64,000 nt of DNA, from positions 133,268,190 to 133,332,189 of the forward strand of contig CM048553.1 in the NCBI GenBank assembly GCA_026413225.1, written 5' to 3'. Origin of the DNA: Otis tarda (lineage: Eukaryota; Chordata; Aves; Otidiformes; Otididae). This document shows positions 1 through 12,110 of this stretch, in pieces (the stretch's first letter is position 1; every line of letters begins with the position of its first letter). A model generated the notes under the pieces. That model made no database searches. It was given only the letters and a program-made list of their open reading frames with translations, and was not told the DNA's origin. Both the position numbers and the translations under genes were made by a program.

Positions 1-3000
1 CTGAAAAGCCATTTAGTGGCCAAGCTGTTCAGAGTCTCTTTTAAAGTGAACAGAATCACTCTGTAGACTCCATTGAGCCTATTTAGACAGGTAGACAGGT
101 AACAATTTCACTTGATGTGTCTGCTGCTTTCTGAAAGTTCCTGAGGCGAAAGAGCAGAGGAGCTGAAAGCTAAAAGAGAGCCCTAGCGAAGACCCTCAGC
201 AGCACCAACTGTGCAACCCTGAGAAAGGCCTGGAAAAGGTTTGTTGCCAGCTAAATGGTGGTACATACAGTGATGCTTCTTCCTGTTCTCTCTTGAGGGA
301 AAAAGGATTTGTTAAGTATGCAGGGACACATGGAAAAGCCAATTGACAGTTGTCTTCAGCAGTCCAGAGGACTCCAGGTTTGTGTTAGCCACTGGGGCCA
401 AGGAGTAAGCCTTATCTATCCTTTGTTCTTCGTTTCACAAAACAACGTGGTACAGCAAGTTTCACGTGTGCATGAGTCAGCCGTGGCAAACAGCGCCACG
501 AAAGTCAGGCAACTGTGCATCTGCCAAGGAAACCCTCAGATTGGCTTCCAATTCTTTAGATCAGATTTTCTTCAGAAGTGGCTGCTGCTTATGATTAGAT
601 CCTTAACACTGTAACATGCAGAAGATATCAGAGTATCTATTGTGGGAGAAGCTCTATTATTCACCTTTGATAGATTCATAGAGTATAATAATTAAAGGGA
701 GCCATGAGTTAAGCAAAAGCTCAGCAAACCAAACTGGTGCTGACATACACAGATAATGTCAACTGATAGCTGCTTGGCATTATGGATTATTTTATAATTA
801 GGTAACTAAAGCAAGTCTGTACAAACTTTAACTTTCAGGAAACTATAAAAATACATATAGCTGTAAAATTATATTTAGTCATTAATTTCTTGTCAAGTCT
901 CTCATACCTGCTTATAAAATGCTTAGTAAAGAAGCTTACACGTGCACAGTCTCAGGCATTGCTTCTAGAAAGCGCGGTCCTAGAATACTGGATTACAACT
1001 GTAAAAATAGATATAAGTTTTTGCTCTTCATTCCTTTTCTAGTTGAAGTTGTTATTACAGCTTCAGTCTTTTAAAGGCAGGAAGGCATCCAAGGCCCACC
1101 ACAAGGTAGTCCCACTGACTTAGCAAAGACTGTGCAAAAATGTCAGGGTTTTTTTTTTTATGCAAGATCTCTAGACTGAGAACTAAGACTTGTGGTTACT
1201 GGGACTTTGATTTCTTCCTGACTTCCGTTTCTGTCGCATTGCCAGAAAATAAATCCTAGGACTTCACAGGGAAAACAGATGTTAGCAGATACTGAGCCCT
1301 GAACTATCACATGGTCTTTCCATTGGATGTTGTAGATCCAAAGCAGGTATCATACGCAACACACAGATATCTCATGACAGATATGGAGGAGCTGATGATG
1401 AATGAAGGCAAACCAGCAGATTCACAGCAAGGAAAAAAAAATCAGAATATAAGCCTACAGAACAGACTTAATTCTATGATATTTAGTTTAACTCTTCATT
1501 GCACTTGTAAGCCAATGGAATTTTGTACCGGTAGCCTGAGTATGGATTTTGGTTCTGTATATCTGAATTTCCAATTGTCTGTCCAGAGGATCCAGAGTCT
1601 TTATGCAAACTAACTTGCTAAAAACACTTTGCATTCTTTTTCAGAGACTAATGATAGAGGATTCTTTGCACACTTATTTTAGTTTCATTTGGCTGATAAT
1701 TTTGCAGAATGAGGCTCTGCGAGGTAGATACAACAGACAATAGATTACTGCAAACATCTTTTTGCATTAGCTATCCTCCTAATGTTGAATAAACTAAATG
1801 GAGGAATTTATGTAAAACTGAAATGGCTTAAAACCAATAGCCATATCACAGATGGCTGAACTGGCTGATATGAAAAGTTCCTCAGTTTTGAGTTGGGTTT
1901 TTTTTTTTTTGGGGGGGGCACTGTTGCTAAAAAGTTCATACTGCAACAGAAAGTCCCTTTCACAAAAATGTAGGTTACTTTAACTTCAAATTCAAGGTAT
2001 CTATCTTATGCAACTTTTTTTTTTTAAATTAGAAGTGCTTAGATATACAATACATCTTTGATCATAATTAATTTGACTCCCCACAACAGTAAAAATTGTA
2101 GAATTTCTAAGGACATGTTCATTGCTAACCTAACTTGGACTTACCCAATACGTGGCTGCTAACACTGTAAAAAAACTTGTGATACAGGAGAATAAAACAA
2201 AATGCATAAGATAACATAGGCAAACTGAATGCTGCCAATATCAATTGCTTTGCATCTTATTTTATACAAGCTATTTCCCTTCACTGGGAAAACCCTTCTG
2301 ACAATTAAATGAACCTTAAGGTGCTCTGGGGGCTGGCACAATTTTACTTCCTTTGTTTTTCTCATGCTTTATTTATGACCTGCCAAGTGCTTGTAAAAGA
2401 AAAGCAAGGGCGCTCTTGGTATTTCACAATGCGTTAATTATTGGAGCAAAGCTTGAAGCTTACTTTCTAAGTTTTAGCTACAGCACTATAAAAAGCAATA
2501 TAAACTGAAATATTAATATCTGAAATGCTGGTGTTTTGCTTCCCAATTGTGTTGTTATAAAGATGTATCAACAGTAACAGAGGGCTGTGGCTGTCTCCAA
2601 ATCTGGATGAAGGGCTCAGTTTTCCTAGTGCATGTCAGCCATGCCCATAAAAGTACACATATTTATTGGAGCTTCCTATGTATAATTTTTTTTTTTTAAA
2701 GGCTGGTTATATTACTTCCACCACAAACTCCCTCAGAGCTTCAGTTTCAATTTTATAATTTATTTTCTAAATTGGACAATATAACAGTGAGTTTAAAATA
2801 GCCTGCCACTTGTGTGCACTGCTATTGTCCGCTAATGATCTTGTCCCTGCCTCAAAGGACAATATGTATTCTGCTGATGAGCTAAAAATTTGCTTTTGAA
2901 GAAGGCTTAAAGGCTTAAACTTTGTAAAAGCTAGTAGTCTTTTGTCAAAATGATAGGTGACCAGATCGAGAAAGCAGCACTGTTATAGGCAAGAGGAGTC

Positions 3001-3223
3001 AGAAATGATCCTGACTGCTTACATCTTGACACTTCAGCTTTTATGTAGCCAGAACTTCCATCTTCCAGGGGTAGAGTAGATGTGCTGTAACTGCTGGAAG
3101 GGAAAAGGTTGAGGTTTATAATGTACATCATTGACATCGGTACTAGCATTATGTTTTGTAGAACACATACCAAACTCCTACAGCAAGGGATGAAAAAGTG
3201 CTTTTGGAGATCCAGGTCCTTAC
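1..3223. other. AT-rich non-coding DNA, no gene recognised
   Basis: I see no convincing coding exon or known repeat here. The open frames are short and have no protein-like composition. Homopolymers include a T13 run followed directly by G8 at 1898-1918, and T tracts near 1150, 2020 and 2685. A 20-base minus-strand interval at 2145-2164 lies between an acceptor-like and a donor-like site but is too small to call. The stretch is most simply intron or intergenic sequence. Confidence 0.6.
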
Positions 3224-3303
3224 CTGTGTCACAGCGAGATGACTTTGGTAATGTTTTGAGCTTCCCCAATCTACAGCCGCAACACAGTTTGGCACAATAG
3301 ACC
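3224..3303 (-). CDS. candidate internal exon, minus strand (unidentified)
   Basis: The 80-base interval is bounded on the minus strand by an acceptor (a moderately pyrimidine-rich run ending in CAG) and a strong donor, CAG|GTAAGG. One frame is fully open, giving 26 codons after two leading bases and ending in phase 0, and the peptide includes SIVPNCVAAVDWGSS. I do not recognise it. There is no neighbouring exon that I can link to it by phase, so a non-coding exon or a chance splice pair are both possible. Confidence 0.22.
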
Positions 3304-6300
3304 CTGTTCGGGCATAAGCAAGATCAGCCCAGCAGTCAGGAGCCTCTTGGCTCTAATCCTATCTCTGACACAAACTGCCCCGCCTCTGCTAAGGGGCTTT
3401 GAGAAGGCAGACAAGTTCTCTTGAATCACACCAAGGTGGTGGTGGACATAGCTAAGGTCAGCAGAGAGCTCCAAGTGCCCAAGCAAGCAGAGAGGCTATT
3501 ACAGGCTCATGGCTGAGCAGCTGCCACCTCCTTATGAGGAGCATCAACTCACCCTTCTCCATAAGTTAACCTCTTGTAATGAACCAGGAATAGGATCAGC
3601 TCGGACAGGAATACATAGTTCATTCTGCTCTGCTGCCTCTGGGGAGAGGGGGCCAGTAACTTTTGCCAACACGAAGGTAAGCAGCCTCTTCGACTGCATC
3701 CTCTAAAGACAGGACAAAACCAGTTTGCTGGTGCCTTAAGTCTCCGCTGGAGTGTATGTTTAAATTTCAGAGAGAAGTGCTCAGCAACACTGGTGGGCAA
3801 GCCTGTGCTAACTAAAACTGCATAGCACATACAGACCTCAGTAACTGTGGTTCATGTTCTGGCTCTTCTGGTGCTCATGCATGTGTAGAGGTCGCTGCTT
3901 CCAGTGTCCGCTGCTGCCACCCATGCAGTAGGCAACATGCATTGCAATGAGACTTGCTCCATCCAGACAGAGGTTAGCATGATTTATTCACAAATATCAT
4001 AGGAGTCTTAAGAAGGTTAATCAGGGAGTGCTAAGTTACATTCTGTGATGCTTCAGTCTCACTCAACTTCACTGCAACGGCTTAGAGGCAGGCACAGGTC
4101 TTGTGATTCAGCTAACACGACGGTAACTTCAGTGTGCAGTCACTGTAAACATCTCCCAGTACGTGTCTGCGTGTATGTGACTGTAAGCCCTTCTAGCAGC
4201 AGAAAGAGCAGACTAAAAGGCAGCAGGCAGATTTGCATGCAGCAGCTTCTGATTTCCCCCTTGTGTTTTCACAGCGATCTAGATTCATTGCTTCTGTTTC
4301 TAAAGAAATAAAAACCCCACTATTTTTGCATTTCAGACATTTAAATTCCTTAATGTGTTGCTGTATTTTAAATTATGGATAATTTCTCTTTTCTTATTTT
4401 TCACTCATCTGCAAAATCCTCTACTTTCACTATTTATTCAGATGTGTTAAATACATTCAGTACTTCAGCCTCACAGTGTGTTAAAACTTTTTTTTCTTTT
4501 TACCTCTAAACAGTTTAACTGACTGATATTTTCCAAGAGGATATCTGAATTTCCACTGATTTTCTAAATACTGTGTCTCAAAATGCTCACAAATGTGACA
4601 CATGATGTTAAAACTGACAACTCCTGTTTAATGAAATGGCTCTACCTGACCACTTGGGTTTAATGTGCTCTAGCTCATGTTCTTTAGGAAAGAATTGGAC
4701 AAATAAGCTGAAGATTTACCCTGAAAAAGTAACAGGAAAATGTCTTTTATTTGTTTCCATCCATTCAACCCAGAGGTAGTTGAAACATTTCCTGCGTAGG
4801 ATCCAACACGTGCTGTAGTTCGTGTAATGTGGCTTTACACTGGAGGAGGACAAACAATACCTGAAATTATACAGAATTAGATCAACATAGCAAATGGAAA
4901 ACAATAACTGTTTAGCAGTGACACTGACATCTCCATACTTTCTCTTCCAATGGTTTGTAATGGTTTAATGCTTTGGGTTCTGTGCCTTCAAAAGTTTCTT
5001 CTACCTTGTGTTCCTTAAAACACGTCTAGTGGAGCTGCAGTCCAAGAGCTGCATGGCGCAGAAATTTCTGTAAGTTTTTTTCTGCAAGTTTTTTTTCTGC
5101 CTCTATTGTGCAAGTGGCTAACATAATGTAGGCTTCACTCCTTTCACTTGGTTTTGAGCTCCGCCTTCTTTGTTAGGCTCTCTATTTCTGACACCAAATA
5201 AAAATTGGGCCAATATATGACTGTCAGTATCACAAAATGGAGTTGGGTGATACAAACTCTGCTCTATTCAGGACTATGGCAGAGCACTGTAAGCACTGAA
5301 ACTGCTATGAGCACAAGAGGTCATATTTAAAGTAGAAAATAAACATAATTGGGATCAGGCTGGGGGAAAATCTCTACCTCCTCCAGTAATATTCCTGAAT
5401 GTGATAGATTGCAATATATTTTTTGCACCACTTGCATCTCAAGAAAAGGGAAGGAATGACTTCTACTAGGCTATTTCATCTAAGGGAGTGGAAATTCACC
5501 GTGTACACTTGGATGAAAGTTTTTACCCTCAAATTCTGTACAGAATAATAGCTTTGTGGCCAGAAACGTAAGCACAGGAACTGTAACAGTTCCTGAATAA
5601 ATGAGGCCAGCCAGGCTGGAGGGACTGGAGGTGATTGTACTGCCTTGCCAAACTGGTTGGGAAGGAGGGTGCAGCGCCACAGAGGGCAGCCACCAGAGAA
5701 CATACATCTCGAGGGGAAAAAGGCCACGTGTCAGTGAGCTGTGGAGTCACACTTCAGAGCCTTAATACAAGTGGGACCTCTAAGTGTTTAGAATTAGAAA
5801 ACTACCTTCATCTTCTGCAAGACTTGTTCTGTATGAGTAGTGGTTTTCAGTTAGATGCTGGTAGCCTTTTTGGCCGGCTCTCCTCATAAATTACTGTTCA
5901 GGAATTGTTGGCTTGGTCACAGAGCAGTACGGGCTTGTCTTTTCCAAAGACCATGTGATAATTGGAATCACGTACTAACTGCAATTTTCTTACTTCTGGC
6001 TGGAACATAACATTTTGATACAACGATTAATACGGATACCTACTGCTCTCATCTTCCAACAGACAGACCACCACGTATTACTTCTGAACTCCCTGTCTGG
6101 TTTCAGTAATGTGTACAACGGGGAGGCGCCAGCTTCTGTGGGTTTTGCTGCAGCTCATTTTAGAGTAGATTTTCCTTCTCAAGATTTGAGTTGCAGGGAC
6201 AGAGCGACTGCAATAGAACAGACCTGTTCTAAAGAAAAAATAAAACAAGGCCTACAGCTTGCATAGCACTTGGAAAATGTGAGTCAGGCCCACCCTCAAG

Positions 6301-6422
6301 CTCAGAAACCAGAAAGCAAATAAGAGAACCTAACAATGTTGCCCAAAATAAATAACCACAATGTGGGGGCACCTAACTGCAGGGGGTGTATGGGAGAAGT
6401 TCATATTTTTTTAATCCTGAAG
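3304..6422. other. non-coding DNA, nothing specific seen
   Basis: No gene or recognised repeat. There is a good isolated + strand donor (AAG|GTAAGC) at about 3676, without a clear matching acceptor. A small imperfect duplication of a motif ending in AAGTTTTT lies at about 5065-5100. The remaining open frames look random. Confidence 0.5.
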
Positions 6423-6535
6423 CTTGGCTCATCTGCCACAAACTAAATAAACAAATCGTTATTGGAGTCAGGAAAGGACAAGCTAATGTAAAACAGGCTG
6501 AGACACAAATTAGTAGTCATAGCGATCTGTCACAG
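6423..6535 (+). CDS. candidate internal exon, plus strand (unidentified)
   Basis: The donor is a perfect consensus CAG|GTGAGT and the acceptor follows a T-rich run (TTTTTTTAATCCTGAAG). One frame is open throughout and ends in phase 0, with a peptide that includes WLICHKLNKQIVIGVRKG. I recognise no family. A perfect nine-base donor is expected by chance less than once in a window this size on both strands, which gives modest support, but there is no linked exon. Confidence 0.25.
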
Positions 6536-7540
6536 GTGAGTGCTTCTCAGAGAAGTGACTTGAAATGCCAAACCAACATTCTACTCAAATCCTGGGAATG
6601 TGTTTATCCAACCACTTCATTTTAATCTACGAATTAGTGACATTTACTATAACAAATGCATATAGAGAAATATAAACACTGCCAACAGTTGTAAAAATTT
6701 ACTAGTAAGCTTCCTTCGATGGCTTCTCTGCTATCATAGCGCCTGCGTAGCCATGTGCACCACTGGGCAGTCACAGTAAGACAGGCCTCTCTAAATCAGG
6801 AACTATGAAAACTTTAAGCATTGCTTTTTCTTTTTAAATTCCAATATTTTAAGGAATACATCTTCTTCGTTTTCTTTGCAGACATTAGAATTATCAACAG
6901 CAAAGAAAATGCAAGGTGGAATTCCTGCATAATCTTAACTCCACCAATGGAGTTTATGGTTTTACGGGGAAAAACACCCATGGTGCAAGACTAAGGACAA
7001 AACAATATGACAGCTGGTAACACGTAAATGTGCTCATCTCCTAAATGCTTTTACACTCACAGCAACTGTTAAAGCCAACTTTGCCAAAACTTGTCAGGAA
7101 ATGTCGTATTATTTCTTTATATTTGTTCTTTGGGTTAGTGCTGGCTTGCAACATTTCAATCTCAAGATGGTAAATTAGGCTAAAGATTATGATCATACGA
7201 ACACGGAGGAAACTGTTAAGCAGATGTCAGAATTACTGGCCCAAATCGACAAACAATTAACACTCCTAACTTTGACCAAATGAGTAGACCTAATAGAGCA
7301 CACACACTAATATGTGCTCTGACAATAACTGAATGGGGGCTATTTCTGGAGTGCTTGAGGAATATTACAACAGTATGTTTGTTCTTACAGTTCAGCCAGC
7401 CTTAATTGTTATCCCACGTTTCTCACTTCAGATTACCACTGTTTAAAAAATTACTTCTATCTAAAGTGCTGTTGAATTTGGAAAATAAATATTCAGCCCT
7501 TGTACTTGAGAAGTACTGTATGCTCAGGCTCACGTTGATA
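6536..7540. other. non-coding DNA with one isolated strong acceptor
   Basis: A very good + strand acceptor (pyrimidine run ending in TTTGCAG) lies at 6862-6881, followed by 16 open codons to a TAA at 6930-6932 and an AATAAA at about 7485. This could be a terminal exon, but the open frame is too short to call. Nothing else is recognised. Confidence 0.35.
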
Positions 7541-7854
7541 AGATGGGGACAAACTTCTTACCAGGGCCTGTTGTGTTGGGACAAGGGGTAATGGATTTAA
7601 ACCAGAAGGAGGCAGATTTAGATTAGACATAAGGAAGAATTTTTTTTTTTTTACAATAAGGGTGATGGAGCACTGGCACAGGTTGCTTAGAGAGGTGGTA
7701 GATGTCCCATCCCGGGAAACATTCAAGGCCAGGTTGAACAGAGCTCTGAGCAACCTGATCTGGTTGGAGATGTCCCTGCTCCTTTCAGGGGGGTTGGACT
7801 AGATGACCTTTAAAGGTCCCTTCCAATGCAAACCATTCCATGATTTTATGATTT
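7541..7854 (+). mobile_element. CR1 LINE 3' end, 5'-truncated
   Basis: This is the 3' untranslated end of an avian chicken-repeat-1 non-LTR retrotransposon. The recognisable order is: ...GGGACAAGGGGTAATGG..., then TTTAGATTAGACATAAGGAAG, the GAGCACTGG / CAGGTTGC / AGAGAGGTGGTAGATG block, CATTCAAGGCCAGGTTG, GGGGTTGGACTAGATGACC, and the terminal short repeat around CATGATTTTATGATT that replaces a poly-A tail in CR1. An inserted T12 run lies at about 7640-7651. The reverse-transcriptase part is absent, the usual 5' truncation. Family recognition is from memory of avian CR1 consensus sequences. The left boundary is accurate to about 15 bases. Confidence 0.93.
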
Positions 7855-9166
7855 GAGCTGAACTAGATGAATAGCACAAGTTTAGCTTTCTTTTTTTTCA
7901 GGTGTAAAGCTGAAACAATGGTCCTAAAGGCTTTATTGAATCTTTGTGATTCAGGCTTTTGGGTATAACAACAAAGCAGGTTTATTTGATGGCTGAACAG
8001 TCTTAACAGAGCTAAATAGCTTAGACAGCAAATCTTTATTTAGATTTAATTGCAGCAGAATCTAATTAACAGTTTTATATTAAAGACTTGAGAGTCTCTG
8101 ATCTCTTTGAAAATCACAGATACTGCCAAAACTACAAACCCATAAAAACCATGAGACTGATTTACATTGTGAGATTTTTTGCACTGAAGTCATGTATGCA
8201 ATGTCTTCGGAAGGAAAAGAATAGCTGTCATTAAAAACCAACAAAAACATAAAAGTGATTTAAAGGGCCAAATCTGGGAGAAAGCATGAACTCTTGGAAG
8301 AACTAGTAATGAAGAGACTTGCCTAGCACAAGCAACAGACTACTTAAGTATCAGTTAGGTACTGCAAAGTTTCAGAGATTTCATGCTATCGTAAGGAGAA
8401 ATCTAGAAACGTTTATATTTTAACTGCAGAGTTATAATGGCAAAACTGTGCCTCTAGCATGGGTGGGTACAGCCCTTGTCTGCCTGGTTGCCAAATGATG
8501 GAGTGGGCCTGTAGCACAGGGCTCCAGATAACATGAGGCTGTAGCTTATTTCTCGCGTTTCTCTGCAGCAGTACACCCTTTGGTTTACTTCGTCTGATGT
8601 GCAGACAGGAAAAAAAAGAAGTTTCAATACTCCACTGAAAAGGACTGAAGCAAGAGCTAAGGTCACGTACAATAATGATTTTATGTCTCTCCTCCCTTCG
8701 AAATTCTTGGCTGCTGCATTACTTCCATTAGAGAAAAGTTCAGGTTTAGGAGTAAAGACAAAAAGAAAAGGTGACTTTTTTGTTTTGTTTATCATTTTTT
8801 CCTTCCTACTCCTCCATTGTAGATGACTAATTTCCCCTTCAGCCCTTGCGGGGCGACTGACAGTACAGCACGGGCCCCAACTGTTTCAGGAATGGCTCTT
8901 TATTTTGCTAGGAGAAACTTGCCCAGATGCAGAATGTGCAGCCTACATGCAGCCTCCATAAAGTGTCTTAGATGCAGCTGCTGACCACGTGCAGAATGTG
9001 GAAATAAGGCCTACAGCTTCCATCTTGCAAGTGAGATGGTACCAGAACAGGATGAGGACCTGTAACTTCTCTTCGTCTGTCCCATAAACTCTTTAGATCT
9101 TGAGAGGACATCTGACCATGACTGTTGTACCAGCATGAGAAATCCTGCACTAGTCCAGTCACTTAC
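7855..9166. other. non-coding DNA, nothing specific seen
   Basis: No recognised gene or repeat. A strong + strand acceptor-like site (T8 then CAG) occurs at 7901 without a partner donor. Short GCAGAATGTG-type words recur near 8930-9000 but do not form a regular array. Confidence 0.5.
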
Positions 9167-9280
9167 CTGCATGACTTCCCTCTGCTCTTGCCAACGATAG
9201 CATCTGCCCAGGTTCCACCACCTGGATTTTGGGCATGCAGGTCCCCTCCATGGAATGCCACAGCCACACAAGGAGAAAAT
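9167..9280 (-). CDS. candidate internal exon, minus strand (unidentified)
   Basis: The minus strand has a perfect consensus donor CAG|GTAAGT at the low-coordinate edge and a moderate acceptor (TTATTGTTTTGAGCGTTAG) at the other. The 114-base interval is a multiple of three and is open in one frame; its peptide contains CGCGIPWRGPACPKS and many Trp and Arg. The composition is not typical of a known domain, so a non-coding transcript exon is equally possible. Confidence 0.22.
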
Positions 9281-12000
9281 CTAACGCTCAAAACAATAAA
9301 ATGTGAATATTCAATGCAATTCAGGCAAAGTCAAACAGTTGACCCCAACAACTTTTTGGTGAGCAGTGAGATGCAGCTGCACTCTGATGATAGTGCAGAA
9401 AAGGAGAAGCACCTACAGGTTAATAAGACCATGAGAAATGCAAACTCAGGTGTTTTTTTTTCTTCTGCCTTCTGCATGGAGTTCTGACGTGTTTTCTATA
9501 GCTTTTCTCCAAATCTCTTTTCTTTTTTTTTTTTTTGGACCCAGAGCAGCTGGGAGTATTAGCCCTCCAGAAACAAGTTTTGCAGGAAAATCTAATTACA
9601 TACACTATATTTCAACCCAGAGCACATTTTACAGCCCACTCTGAAAACAAAGCTACTAGTTATGGCGCTATAATGTTATTACTGATGTCATAATAGGGAT
9701 TTTGTGTCTGACCTGACTCCTATCTCACCACTCTATCAGATTGGTTGGCTTTTGCAAAGTCTGATTAAGCATTAACTCAAAACATAAATCCTAAGGAATT
9801 TTCCCAGTCACTCTGATGTTTTCTAGTTTGCTGTCATGCATAAAAACCCCATTCTATAAAATCCAATGCTGTCACTTTTGTGAATGAATGCAAAACACTT
9901 TTGGAGCCATTGTAAATACAGACTTCTACACAGAGACACTTAACTTATTGCAGCTGCATAATCTCTCATCTATTGCTAAATCCTTTATTTTCCTAATCAA
10001 ACCACCTGTTGTTTCAGATAAATGGCTAAACTGACTATCTGCCTGTTTTAAGTTTAGGATCCAGAGAGGATGTAACAACATGATGGTATGATCTGTATTC
10101 TCCAAACAGATCACTAAATTCAATATCCAAACGAAAGACAAATGTTCAGCTGGGCAGAGAAGCAGCTGAAGCAGCTTGGTGGACTGTATTCCTAGTGGGA
10201 AGAAAGTCTTCTGCCTTTAAGATCTAGGCTGTTCTCACAGTTAGAAACACACCCTTTGGAAACAGCGAACAGATTCTCCCAAATAGGGGGAACTGCACAC
10301 AGTTTCCAAATAAGGAATTCTCCATGGAGTCTTAAACAAAGGAAAGCATCCTCTTTTCCTACTGTAAGTCAAATGAATCATTTTCCCCCTAGAAGAAACT
10401 TAAGTATACTTTCCTAGATGAACACATTCACTTCAGCATTTTGAAGTTCCTATGCTTTCAGTTTTGGTTTTTTTTTTTTGCAAAAGGATATGGAAACGAT
10501 GTCTCAAGTTCCAGCAGGCAGACTTGTTTCTCCAGCTACTTTATATTCTGTGCTCCAATTGATTTGGGAAAGTCTATCTACCTGCAGAGAAAAAATGAAT
10601 TTTTTATTTTTTTTTAAATACAAACTATCTTTCTGAAGTCTGTAGAGAATATGTTCATATGACAAATACTTGTTACTGCTCCCAGAACAAAGGGACCAAA
10701 CCCAGATGTGTATAACTCATTTAGGAAAGAAAGAAAAAAAAAAGCTTTAACAACTGTCTAATCTGCTTTTGCTCTATTGGCTTTTTGCTGAGTTACAGGC
10801 TTTAGGAACCTCTTATATAAGTCAAAGATTGCTACACTCACATGGATGTAAAAACCCACCTAGCCACCTCTACCTCTGTGTAACTTGCAACACCAGCTTC
10901 TGAGCTCCTGGACAGAACTGACAACGTAGTTTACGTGCAAATCTACAGTTCCTGTCCAGAATTTGGATTTTTCTCCTGTAGTAGTGCTTTGCACCAAGTT
11001 CTTACTTGCAACTTTCTAAGAGCCTTTTTAGCCCACAGGCAGACCTCTCAATTACTGTTATGAGATCTCCCAATAAAATCAGGACCTAATTATTAGCAAT
11101 TTTTTTTCCCTCCAAGAAGTTGGTAAGCAATCAGATTTAGTGGGGGCATGGCCTCTGGCCAGCATACATCCTAAATACCTTCCCTGTGCCATGGTGGGCA
11201 GCAGTGGCTGCTAGCTGCTCCAGCCAACACAGTTCTTGGAAGGTGCCTGCAAGCTTCCTAGTGATGCGCCCCCAGAGCTGGCTTCAAGAACAAATACAGC
11301 AGTAGGCCCTATAAAGAAAGCCACAAAGCTGGAATTTCTTTGCATATGATCTCACACTCACTTTCCATCTCTAAGCCGAGGCCTAGGTCTCAGTTCAGAA
11401 TGATCTTTTTCTGCTCCAGCAGAGACTGGAGTTCCTCAGACTTTTTCACTGGTAACAACAGCAGAATCAATAAACACTGTGAAAGGAATACTAAGAGGAA
11501 TGAAAAGGTTGGTTTGGTTTTCAGGAAATAAAGCCCTCATTCCATGAAGTTTCTTCTTCTACTTGGAGAGAGGGGAAAAGTGGGGAGGAATACGAGAGGA
11601 GGTTCACACATCTCCTGTTTGTTTCACTTCTCCACAACACAATGGAGGGAGTTGCGTTTGACATCTGGCCTTAAACTGAGCATTGGACAAACCCCACCCC
11701 AGCCGCCGCTGCTCACTCATGCTCTCACTCTCTCTCAGCTGTGTTCATCCCTGGGAAGGCTCTCTTTTACCAGGCATGTTTTTGCCTCCTCCTCCAACCC
11801 ACCCACCCGAGCTTCCCTGGCAGCTGTGTCTTAGCCTTGCTTCCAGCCCTTAGGATGTCTCCACCTACCACTTCCTGCTCTGAAAACCCTTCAGATTTAT
11901 ACCACATCTGCTAACTTGGATAACGAGACACCGAACGCTGAGCTGTATCACCTCTCAAAGGCACAGATGGAGGAAGGGACGCAGAAGTGACTTAACGTAC
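9281..12000. other. non-coding DNA with homopolymer tracts
   Basis: There is a T14 run at 9523-9536 and A/T runs near 10465, 10600 and 10735. A minus-strand acceptor-like run (CATTTTTTCTCTGCAG) at about 10581 is followed by 25 open codons to a stop, with no other support. No known repeat or gene is recognised. Confidence 0.5.
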
Positions 12001-12110
12001 CTTGGCAGCTCTTTTTCTGCTTGGCTTCTAGGGGATCCACACACATCGATAACTGAGGCTGCTAAACAGCCCTTGAACCCTTTAATTAATTCCAGCAGCC
12101 CCTGTAGCAC
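12001..12110 (-). CDS. candidate internal exon, minus strand (unidentified)
   Basis: On the minus strand an acceptor ending in CTTAG and a donor AAG|GTACGT bound 110 bases. One frame is open from the first base, starting in phase 0 and ending in phase 2. The peptide begins VLQGLLELIKGFKG and is helical-looking, but I cannot assign a family. A stop codon lies immediately upstream of the exon in the same frame, so the call depends entirely on splicing. Confidence 0.2.

Noticed and set aside
2145..2164. 20-base minus-strand microexon between TTTTTTTACAG and GG|GTAAGT
   Set aside because: Too short to test, and 20 bases would shift the frame. Probably a coincidence of a T run and a donor word.
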